The position numbers and the translations under genes are program-made. From contig JACPZW010000004.1 in the NCBI GenBank assembly GCA_016195265.1, positions 1 through 38,204 on the forward strand: DNA of 38,204 nucleotides. The letters run 5' to 3'. This DNA is from Acidobacteriota bacterium. Lineage in GTDB: Bacteria; Acidobacteriota; Vicinamibacteria; Vicinamibacterales; CAVVIG01. Positions 27,012-32,699 of the stretch are shown here, piece by piece. The first letter of the stretch is position 1. Each line of letters starts with the position of its first letter. The notes under the pieces were generated by a model that was given only the letters and a program-made list of their open reading frames with translations, did not search any database and had not been told where the DNA came from.

Positions 27012-27796
27012 TTGGACCGACTCCGCTCCTCGATTTCTTCAAACGCGGCGAGGTCGAACGCGACGTCCGGCTGCTGGCGGCGCAGGGCGGCCTGGCGCCG
27101 CGCGCGTACGAGCAGCTCGCGATGTTGATCATCCTCGTCGAGGATCACGACAAGGAGATCCGCGAGACGGCCGAGGAGACGCTGAGCAATCTTCCGCTCG
27201 AGTCGCTGCAGACGTTCCTGGCGCAGTCGGATGTGCCGATTGGCATGCGGGAGTTCTTCGGCGACCGGGGCATCTTTCCCGCGGAAATTCCGCCGATTGA
27301 AATCGACGAGCCGCTGATCGACGCGGGCGGGCCGGCCGACGAGTTCGCGGACCTCGTGGCGCCCGGCGAGGAGGATCGCGAAACGTCGCTGCAGAAACTT
27401 GCGACGATGACGTTCCCCGAGCGCCTGCGGGCGGCGATGCGCGGCACGCGCGAGATCCGGTCGATCCTGATTCGCGACCCGAACAAGATGATTACCGCGG
27501 CGGTGATGAGCAGCCCGAAGCTGAGCGAGCCGGAGGTCGAAGCGTTCGCAAAGATGCAGGACCTCAGCGGCGACGTGCTGCGCACGATCGGATCGAATCG
27601 CGCCTGGATGAAGAACTACAACATCGTGCTCGGGCTGGTGAAGAACCCGAAGACGCCGCTGGGGATGACGATGAATCTGATGGGGAGGATCAACGCGAAG
27701 GATCTGGCGAAGTTGTCGGTTGACCGCAACGTGCCGGAAGCGCTGCGAATCGCCGCCCGCAAGAAGACCGTCGCCGCATCCAGCGGGAAAGAATAG
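27008..27796 (+). CDS. Helical protein of unknown function, coupled to the RodZ-like gene
   Basis: 262 residues, acidic in the middle and basic at the end, with no recognised family. It starts VIGPTPLLDFFKRGEVERD; helical repeats such as YEQLAMLIILVEDHDKEIRE followed by TLSNLPLESLQTFL look HEAT-like, then an acidic linker (IDEPLIDAGGPADEF), then SLQKLATMTFPERLRAAMRG, LIRDPNKMITAAVMSSPKLS and VKNPKTPLGMTMNLMGRIN. No membrane span or signal. Starts at GTG 27008 overlapping the previous stop. Its stop codon TAG (27794-27796) touches the first unit of a heptamer array. Confidence 0.75.
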   Translation: MIGPTPLLDFFKRGEVERDVRLLAAQGGLAPRAYEQLAMLIILVEDHDKEIRETAEETLSNLPLESLQTFLAQSDVPIGMREFFGDRGIFPAEIPPIEIDEPLIDAGGPADEFADLVAPGEEDRETSLQKLATMTFPERLRAAMRGTREIRSILIRDPNKMITAAVMSSPKLSEPEVEAFAKMQDLSGDVLRTIGSNRAWMKNYNIVLGLVKNPKTPLGMTMNLMGRINAKDLAKLSVDRNVPEALRIAARKKTVAASSGKE

Positions 27797-27829
27797 AAGT
27801 TAGAAGTTAGAAGGCAGAAGGCAGAAGGC
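27795..27829 (+). repeat. AGAAGNN heptamer array
   Basis: Five contiguous heptamers: AGAAGTT twice and AGAAGGC three times. The first overlaps the stop codon of the upstream gene by two bases. Related heptamers on the other strand lie at 29619-29706, so the accessory stretch between them is bracketed by inverted copies. Confidence 0.85.
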
Positions 27830-27853
27830 ATGCCGTCGATCTCGCAAAGTCGG

Positions 27854-27860
27854 GTTAGGC
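27854..27860 (-). other. Isolated attC-like box GCCTAAC (possible truncated attC)
   Basis: On the minus strand GCCTAAC fits RYYYAAC and lies 11 bases after the stop of the small ORF 27872-28156, the usual position of an attC start. The following bases (CCGACTTTGCGAG) could be a left half, but no partner GTTRRRY box follows before the heptamer array. It could be a decayed attC; a seven-base match alone is weak. Confidence 0.3.
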
Positions 27861-27871
27861 CGCGCGTCGAT

Positions 27872-28156
27872 TTAACTCGCCCGGCGTTTCGCCAACAGCG
27901 CTCTGACGGCCGGAACGAGCTTGACTGGGATCCTCATCACGGTGGTCGTCGTTGATCGGTATGCCGCCTCGTCTTCTGCCACAGCCTCCACGTCGGACTG
28001 CGTTTCGTAGCGATCGAGGACCCGTTGCACTGGTGCGTCGTTCCAGTCGGCGCACCAGCATGACTCTTCGAGCTCGGTCGTAGTACTTGCGACGCTCGTT
28101 GTCTCGTCGATGATCGTCGTCGGGCCTGAACGTTCGACCTTTCTCAAGCTTCTCAA
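27872..28156 (-). CDS. Small hypothetical protein, possibly from a second cassette
   Basis: A 94-residue reading frame with coding-like character: an acidic middle (VEAVAEDEAAYR) and a C-terminus MRIPVKLVPAVRALLAKRRA that resembles the ends of small conserved proteins. It contains ESCWCADWND with two close Cys residues. The start is uncertain; TTG 28156 or a TTG three codons later are the only candidates after the repeat array, neither with a good ribosome binding site. The frame stays open into the 62-bp repeats, where it is not credible. A box matching attC (GCCTAAC) lies just past its stop. Function unknown. Confidence 0.4.
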   Translation of the reverse strand: MRSLRKVERSGPTTIIDETTSVASTTTELEESCWCADWNDAPVQRVLDRYETQSDVEAVAEDEAAYRSTTTTVMRIPVKLVPAVRALLAKRRAS

Positions 28157-28197
28157 TGCGACCGGGCACCGCGAGAACAGCTCCCAATCGGCGCCGA

Positions 28198-28510
28198 ACG
28201 CCGACCCTCGACGCCCGACGACGGACTTTCGACACCAAACGATTGAAGGTTGACGCTGTACGCCGACCCTCGACGCCCGACGACGGACCTTCTGCACCAA
28301 ACGATTGAAGGTTGACGCTGTACGCCGACCCTCGGCGCCCGACGACGGACTTTCGACACCAAACGATTGAAGGTTGACGCCGTACGCCGACCCTCGACGC
28401 CTGACGACGGACTCTCGACACCAAACGATTGAAGTGTGGCGCCGTACGAGGACTTTCGACGCCTGACGATCGACTTTCAACGCCCGACGATCGACGTTCG
28501 ACGCTTAACG
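28198..28510. repeat. Heptamer-periodic satellite with four 62-bp units
   Basis: Four near-identical tandem copies of 62 bases: 28198-28259, 28260-28321, 28322-28383 and 28384-28445. Each is eight heptamers of the form NNNYGAC (for instance CCTCGAC, GCCCGAC, TTTCGAC, GGTTGAC) plus six bases. From 28452 a 21-base unit (three heptamers) repeats twice and a third partial copy runs into the attC box at 28503. No spacers, so not a CRISPR. Since 62 is not a multiple of three, it opens false minus-strand ORFs in several frames. Together with its flank it fills the gap 28157-28502, where no gene is credible. Confidence 0.9.
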
Positions 28511-28574
28511 GATAGCGTTCACCAGCGGCCGCTCACAATGCGCGGGCGGCCGTCTGGTGCAACGCGTGTTAGGC
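28503..28574 (-). other. attC recombination site (59-base element) of an integron gene cassette
   Basis: Read on the plus strand: box GCTTAAC (28503-28509, RYYYAAC) and box GTTAGGC (28568-28574, GTTRRRY), 72 bases overall. Between them arm GCGTTCACCAGCGGCCGC (28515-28532) pairs fully with GCGGCCG, CTGGTG and AACGC (28546-28565), leaving two extrahelical bases, T28553 and C28560, and a 13-base loop. Extrahelical bases on one arm are a hallmark of attC sites folded as single strands for the integron integrase. The stop codon of the phosphatase gene (TAA, minus) lies inside the GCCTAAC box, as is typical for cassettes. Confidence 0.88.
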
Positions 28575-29109
28575 ATCGGGTTTCCAGTGTTCAACCAAGG
28601 AACTCTGCCACGTCGATTCCGGCCAACCCGGTTTGCCGCGAGCTTTGTGTACTCGATCAAGAAAACTGGTTGCCTCGGCAGCAGAAAATCCAAGTTCACG
28701 GAGCACACATCCGAGAACCGTTCCGCTGCGGCCACGCCCGCCGACGCAATGAACCACAACTCCCTGGCCAGATCGCCAAGCCTTGACAGTGGCGCCAACG
28801 GCCTTCTTGATCTTGTCTTTTTCCTTGATCTCGTTGGCCGGCGGACCACCAGTGACCAAGTCCTCGAGATGTTCAGTGAAGGCGACCGTCAATGGCGCCG
28901 GATCGTACGACCCGGGATGAAGCGACACAACTTGAGAAAAACCCGCCGCCTTCAGACTCGACCAAGGAAAGCCCGTTCGTGGGTACTTCATGCCACCAAG
29001 TGGTGTCGGTGATTTGAGTACCCAGTACAACTCCTTGGGAACATCGATTCCGTTGATTTGAGCGCCTTCATTCACGTCAACAAGCTTCATCGCTGCTTCC
29101 GATGCCTAA
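28509..29109 (-). mobile_element. Integron-type gene cassette of 601 bases carrying a phosphatase gene
   Basis: On the minus strand the unit runs from the cut G^TTAGGC (29110/29109) to the cut G^TTAAGC after 28509. It holds one gene, 19 bases after the left boundary and ending in the attC. If circularised, the attC boxes become GCCTAAC and GTTAGGC, perfect complements, whereas with the present right neighbour (GTTAAGC) one pair mismatches. That improvement is what an excisable cassette predicts. No integrase gene is present here, so it is a lone or CALIN-type cassette, or part of an array whose platform is elsewhere. Confidence 0.8.
28569..29090 (-). CDS. Cassette-borne CX5R protein tyrosine / dual-specificity phosphatase
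   Basis: 173 residues. The catalytic P-loop VVHCVGGRGRSGT has Cys115 and Arg121 in the CX5R form, followed by Ser/Thr, as in dual-specificity phosphatases. Upstream, PTGFPWSS-like and SLHPGSYDPAP segments hold candidate general acids (Asp63, Asp77), not assigned with certainty. It should hydrolyse phosphotyrosine or another phosphomonoester; the substrate is unknown. ATG 29088-29090 is preceded by GGAAG six bases away and by the cassette core site GTTAGGC. The stop lies within the attC. No partner kinase or antitoxin gene is evident in the cassette. Confidence 0.88.
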   Translation of the reverse strand: MKLVDVNEGAQINGIDVPKELYWVLKSPTPLGGMKYPRTGFPWSSLKAAGFSQVVSLHPGSYDPAPLTVAFTEHLEDLVTGGPPANEIKEKDKIKKAVGATVKAWRSGQGVVVHCVGGRGRSGTVLGCVLRELGFSAAEATSFLDRVHKARGKPGWPESTWQSSLVEHWKPDA

Positions 29110-29110
29110 C
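29104..29110 (-). other. Integron core site GTTAGGC at the upstream cassette boundary
   Basis: On the minus strand G^TTAGGC stands 13 bases before the start codon of the phosphatase gene. It is identical to the core box of the attC at the other end (reverse complement GCCTAAC). The flank reads CCAATACAA before the core, loosely like the A-rich flank of attI sites, but no full attI or attC can be recognised upstream. Confidence 0.7.
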
Positions 29111-29255
29111 TTGTATTGGAGTAGACCGCTTCGCTCGTTCGTTCCATGAACATCGAGCCACGGTCGAGACGCCGGCGACTGGATGTTCAATCGCGGCCGG
29201 ATCTTAACACGCGATCGTCCGCACTGATTGTGCGGCGGTGACGCGCTTGTGGAGC

Positions 29256-29282
29256 GGTTACACGCCACGCTGGCGCGTAACC
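29256..29282. repeat. Inverted repeat, 12-bp arms
   Basis: GGTTACACGCCA (29256-29267) and TGGCGCGTAACC (29271-29282) pair at 11 of 12 positions around a CGC loop. It lies between the cassette and the decayed gene upstream. No T-run follows on either side, so it is a poor intrinsic terminator. The rest of 29111-29300 shows no gene. Confidence 0.6.
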
Positions 29283-29299
29283 ACGCGTCGCTGTCGTTT

Positions 29300-29574
29300 G
29301 CGAAAGGACTCCTATTCCTGAACGAAGAAATGACTTGTGACTACCGGAGGCTTGCATCGAGAGCGTGAATACGCGCGAAACCGGCGGCCTAATCCTCGCG
29401 CGGGTGCGCGCCAGACTCGGCTCTGGATGCCCCAACCGAGGTTCCGGCGCCGAGCAATTGATTCGCGATCCGCCAACAACTCGGATCCTTCGAGAGTTTT
29501 CGACAGAATCTGACGATGTCGCAGGAGAACTGAAAGGAGCGTTCTCGAATGTCCCACGGCGGCTGCTTGTCCAT
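29300..29574 (-). pseudogene. Decayed four-helix-bundle (23S rRNA intervening-sequence type) protein gene
   Basis: The intact start reads DIRERSFQFSCDIVRFCRKL and NQLLGAGTSVGASRAE (29574 down to about 29400), which matches the first half of the four-helix-bundle family known from rRNA intervening sequences. The frame then stops at 29389. A neighbouring frame continues with FTLSMQASGSHKSFLRSGIG, which vaguely resembles the expected next helix, so a frameshift plus erosion is likely. The family is about 120 residues and only about 60 remain in frame. It is unlikely to be functional. Confidence 0.5.
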
Positions 29575-29586
29575 GGGACAGGGGCC

Positions 29587-29919
29587 TTACAAGAACCGAT
29601 CCGTCGTCCGCGGTCCTCTACTTCTGCCTTCTGCTTTCTTCGTTCCTTCCGCCTTCTGCCTTCTTCGTTCCTTCCGCCTTCTTCCTTCTTCCTTCTTCCT
29701 TCTGATTCCCCAGTCCGATCTCATCTGTGATAAGCCATCCATAAACACCGCGACGCGCTCGCGCTCTTCTTCACTCGCCATCGACTTCAGGAGATCGAGC
29801 GCCTTGGTCAGGTCCTCCTGAATCGTCGCCTTCGTGGTCTTGTAGTACAGGCGCTTGATCTCGGCCACTTTGTCGTCCACCGAGAGCATTGTCAGCATTG
29901 GTAGCATCGGCAGCTTCAT
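29587..29919 (-). CDS. Small charged protein with a C-terminus made from the heptamer array
   Basis: 110 residues. The first 70 look like a genuine small helical protein (SVDDKVAEIKRLYYKTTKAT, LTKALDLLKSMASEEERERV, FMDGLSQMRSDW). After that the frame runs through the heptamer array and gives a low-complexity basic tail (RRKKEEGRRRKERRRQKAEG). The ATG at 29917-29919 overlaps the polX stop (ATGA); an internal ATG ten codons later, just before SVDDK, may be the original start, and the codons between repeat ATGCT every nine bases. The natural stop was probably lost to array growth. Function unknown. Confidence 0.6.
   Translation of the reverse strand: MKLPMLPMLTMLSVDDKVAEIKRLYYKTTKATIQEDLTKALDLLKSMASEEERERVAVFMDGLSQMRSDWGIRRKKEEGRRRKERRRQKAEGTKKAEGRSRGPRTTDRFL
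29619..29706 (-). repeat. GCAGAAG-type heptamer array, opposite orientation
   Basis: On the plus strand repeated CTTCTGC, CTTCTTC and TTCCTTC units, partly with an inserted GTTCCTTCCGC block that occurs twice. On the minus strand these read GCAGAAG, the same theme as at 27795-27829. It is translated as the basic tail of the small gene 29587-29919. Confidence 0.85.
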
Positions 29920-31634
29920 GATTGATTCCGTCTGAGCGCGGCGCGAAAGGCGTCGAAGGGACGCGTGTTGAGGACGTGAGCGGGTTCGAGCCAGGCGCGG
30001 CGGGCGACCGCGATGCCCCAGCGCAGCCGCGCGAAGCCATTCGCCGAGTGCGCGTCGGTCGAAATGACGACCGGTACACCGCGCTCGCGCGCAAGTTGCG
30101 CGTGCGCGTCGCTCAGGTCCATTCGTTGGGCCTGGCAGTTGATCTCGACGGCGATCCGGTGGTGCTTCGCCGCGTCGAGCACGGCTTCCATGTCGACTGG
30201 ATAGGCCTGACGCATGAGGAGCCGGCGGCCGGTCGGATGGCCGAGGACGTCGACGCGGGGATTCTCGATCGCGCGCAGGATCCGGTCCGTCATCTGCCGG
30301 CGCTCCATATTGAACGCCGAATGCACCGAGGCGATGACGATGTCGAGGGCGGCGAGGCAGTCGTCTGAGAGATCGAGCGAGCCGTCCGACAGGATGTCGC
30401 ATTCGATGCCGGCCAACAGCCTGACACCGACGCCCTCGGCGTCGATCGCGCGGATGCGTGCGGCGTGCGCGAGGGCCCGCTTCTCGTCGAGACCGTTGGC
30501 CATCGCCAGCGCCTGACTGTGATCGGTGATCGCGACGTAATCGAGACCAGCCGCGCACGCGGCGACGGCCATCGCGCGGATGTCGTCCTTGCCGTCGGTC
30601 TCGGTCGTATGCATGTGCAGGTCGCCGCGCAGGTGTGTCCGCTCGATCAGGTGGGGCAGGGCGTGCGTCTGCGCCGCATCGATCTCGCCGTGCATCTCGC
30701 GCAGTTCGGGCGGCACCCAATCCAGGTCGAGCGCGGCGTAGATGTCTTCCTCGCGCTCGCCGGCGATCCGTGTATCGTCCGCGGACCGGAACAGTCCGTA
30801 CTCGTTCAGCTTCAGCCCGCGGCTCATCGCGCGATCGCGCAGGGCGATGTTGTGCGCCTTCGATCCGGTGAAGTACTGCAGCGCGGCGCCGCGGCTGTCG
30901 GGCGACACCAGACGCAGGTCCACCTGGAACCCGCCGCGGATGAGGATGCTCGACTTGGTGTCGCCGTGTCCGAGCACCCGCTCGACCGGCGGATATTCGA
31001 CGAAGTCATCCATGATCGACTGCGGCGCGCCTGACGCGAGCAGGTCAAGATCGCCGCAGGTTTCGCAGCCCCGTCGCACGCTGCCGACCGCTTCGATGAT
31101 GGCTCCAGGCGCGCGTTCGCGTAAGTAGGCGAGCACGGCATCGGCGGCGGCGCAGGAATCGGCCAGAAGATGGCGGCCCGCGAACGCCTTCCGCTCTTCG
31201 ATCGCCTTGAGGATGAGCGCCTCTTTCTTGGCGCCCATGCCCTTCATCGCGCGAATCCGGCCGTTCTTCGCCGCCGTTTCGAGATCGTCGAGCGTCTTCA
31301 CGCCGAGCTCACGATAAAGCGTCGCGACGGTCTTCGGTCCAACGCCTTGCAGGTGCAGCACGTCGAGAATCGTAGACGGGAATTCCGCCAGCAACTCCTG
31401 GTGATACGGCGTGTCGCCCGTCTGGGCGATTTCCCTGATGCGCGCGGCGAGGTCCTTGCCGATGCCGGGAATCTCGCGGAGCCCGTTCACGTCCAGCGTT
31501 GCGAGCTCGTGGGGGTGATTGCCGGCGATATCGGCAGCGTTGCGGTACGCGCGGATCTTGAATGGGTTCTCGCTTTTGATTTCGAGAAGATCGGCGATCT
31601 CCTGCAGGATGTGACCAATGGCGGCGTTGTCCAT
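29916..31634 (-). CDS. polX: PolX family DNA polymerase / 3'-5' exonuclease (Pol beta-like plus PHP)
   Basis: Repair polymerase of 572 residues, the family length. N-terminal helix-hairpin-helix region (REIPGIGKDLAARI, LQGVGPKTVATLYRELGV), Pol beta-type nucleotidyltransferase (GSVRRGCETCGDLDLL with the DxD metal site; later GFQVDLRLV and TGSKAHNIALR), and a C-terminal PHP domain (DLHMHTTETDGKDD, AITDHSQAL, SVHSAFN, LGHPTGR, STDAHSANG) that should give 3'-5' exonuclease activity. ATG 31632-31634 gives the standard N-terminus. It sits two bases after the GHMP kinase gene and overlaps the next small gene. Confidence 0.95.
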   Translation of the reverse strand: MDNAAIGHILQEIADLLEIKSENPFKIRAYRNAADIAGNHPHELATLDVNGLREIPGIGKDLAARIREIAQTGDTPYHQELLAEFPSTILDVLHLQGVGPKTVATLYRELGVKTLDDLETAAKNGRIRAMKGMGAKKEALILKAIEERKAFAGRHLLADSCAAADAVLAYLRERAPGAIIEAVGSVRRGCETCGDLDLLASGAPQSIMDDFVEYPPVERVLGHGDTKSSILIRGGFQVDLRLVSPDSRGAALQYFTGSKAHNIALRDRAMSRGLKLNEYGLFRSADDTRIAGEREEDIYAALDLDWVPPELREMHGEIDAAQTHALPHLIERTHLRGDLHMHTTETDGKDDIRAMAVAACAAGLDYVAITDHSQALAMANGLDEKRALAHAARIRAIDAEGVGVRLLAGIECDILSDGSLDLSDDCLAALDIVIASVHSAFNMERRQMTDRILRAIENPRVDVLGHPTGRRLLMRQAYPVDMEAVLDAAKHHRIAVEINCQAQRMDLSDAHAQLARERGVPVVISTDAHSANGFARLRWGIAVARRAWLEPAHVLNTRPFDAFRAALRRNQS

Positions 31635-31636
31635 GT

Positions 31637-32650
31637 CTAAGCCGGGGGCCCCACCCCGGAGTCGACTCTCAGCCCATCGGTTTCGATGCGGTAGTCGAGC
31701 ACGCGCGCGCCGCCGGCGGCGAGCGCGCCAGCGATCCCGGACCGCGCGGCCGGCGGGCCGTAACAGAACAGACAACCGCCGCCTCCCGCGCCGCACACCT
31801 TGGCGGCGGTCGCGCCGGCGCGGCGGGCTCGTGCGATCAAGTCGTCGATCGCCGGTGTGGAGACGCCGGGGGAGAGGCGCTTGCGGTTCTCCCATTCGAC
31901 CGCAATCTGCCGGCCGACCTCGTCCCAATCGCCGCGTTGGAGGGCCGAGCGCATGGCGACGGCCGTGTCGCGAATGCGTTCGAAGCAGTCGTAGACGTGC
32001 TGATCGCCGTCCGTGTGGCGCTTGGCGATCTCCCAGTTGTTCGTGCCCGAATTGCGCGGCGCGCCGGTATAAGCCAGGACGATGCGGCGCTCGAGCTCGT
32101 GGGCGTCGACGTCGAGGCCGACGCGCGTGATCCCGGCGACGCCGAGTTCCACGGCGGCAATCCCGCCGTACAGCGCCGGTCGATAATCCTGGACGCCGGT
32201 CGGCACGCGGATCGTCTGGCACTCGACGTTCATCGCCACCTGCAGCAGCCGATCTGGATCCTCCGAAGCCTTCGTCCATCGCGCTGCCGCGCCGCAGGCG
32301 GCGATCGTCAACGCGGACGACCCGGCGATGCCGGCGCCGGCGGGCGACTCGCCCCGCGTGGTCAGCGTCACGTTCTCGAGGCGATAATGCCGGGCGATCC
32401 GGGCGAGCAGCGAGAGATCGCCGCCGCCGTCAAGCGCCGACCAGTGTGGGGCCGCGACGGCGCGGTCGGTGTCGATCGACCGCAGCTCGATGCGGCCGTC
32501 GGTCCGCGACTGGAGTTCCGCATGCGCGCGCAGGCTGATGGCGGCGTTCAGCGTGGCGGCGCCGTCATGAAAGAGGTACAGCGGCCAGATGTCGATCGTG
32601 CCGCCGGCCAGGTCGATGCGCGTGGGGGCGGACGAAACAATCCGGTTCAC
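31637..32650 (-). CDS. GHMP family sugar kinase
   Basis: 337 residues. N-terminal APTRIDLAGGTIDIWPLY resembles D-glycero-D-manno-heptose-7-phosphate kinases and other sugar-1-kinases; the ATP-binding motif is PAGAGIAGSSAL (about 107-118), followed by ECQTIRVPTGVQDYRPALYGG, and the third GHMP motif AAKVCGAGGGGCLFCY is intact. It phosphorylates an unknown sugar; heptose, fucose or a cell-wall sugar are candidates, the last because murein-recycling genes lie across the divergent promoter. Starts at GTG 32648-32650, only about nine bases after the -10 box, so the mRNA may be leaderless. Confidence 0.85.
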   Translation of the reverse strand: MNRIVSSAPTRIDLAGGTIDIWPLYLFHDGAATLNAAISLRAHAELQSRTDGRIELRSIDTDRAVAAPHWSALDGGGDLSLLARIARHYRLENVTLTTRGESPAGAGIAGSSALTIAACGAAARWTKASEDPDRLLQVAMNVECQTIRVPTGVQDYRPALYGGIAAVELGVAGITRVGLDVDAHELERRIVLAYTGAPRNSGTNNWEIAKRHTDGDQHVYDCFERIRDTAVAMRSALQRGDWDEVGRQIAVEWENRKRLSPGVSTPAIDDLIARARRAGATAAKVCGAGGGGCLFCYGPPAARSGIAGALAAGGARVLDYRIETDGLRVDSGVGPPA

Positions 32651-32658
32651 TGGCGGGA

Positions 32659-32687
32659 ATTATAGCGGGTCGCTTTCGGCGGTACAA
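32659..32687 (-). promoter_or_regulatory. Promoter of the GHMP kinase-polX operon
   Basis: On the minus strand TTGTAC (32682-32687), 17-base spacer, TATAAT (32659-32664). The GTG start lies nine bases after the -10 box, leaving little or no leader. The -35 box is the complement of the -10 box proposed for nagZ. Confidence 0.65.
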
Positions 32688-32688
32688 T
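32660..32688 (+). promoter_or_regulatory. Possible promoter of the nagZ operon
   Basis: TACAAT (32683-32688) as -10, and a weak -35 TTATAG (32660-32665) at 17-base spacing. The nagZ ATG follows after 11 bases, again nearly leaderless. It overlaps the divergent promoter almost completely. Confidence 0.45.
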
Positions 32689-32699
32689 CTTGATGGATT

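Noticed and set aside
28198..28445. CRISPR array
   Set aside because: Copies are contiguous at 62 bases without unique spacers, the units are built of heptamers, and no cas genes are nearby.
27855..28480. Minus-strand ORFs through the 62-bp repeats as repeat proteins
   Set aside because: The 62-bp period is not a multiple of three, so the same repeat is read in successive frames. The repeated peptides are artefacts; only the part after the repeats (27872-28156) was kept as a tentative gene.
29111..29160. attI site or upstream attC before the cassette
   Set aside because: The flank CCAATACAA before GTTAGGC is loosely attI-like, but no second simple site, no paired arms and no integrase gene are visible.
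29256..29282. Second attC from the GTTAC/GTAAC hairpin
   Set aside because: The boxes are in the wrong order (GTT before AAC) and do not fit RYYYAAC/GTTRRRY; it is kept only as an inverted repeat.
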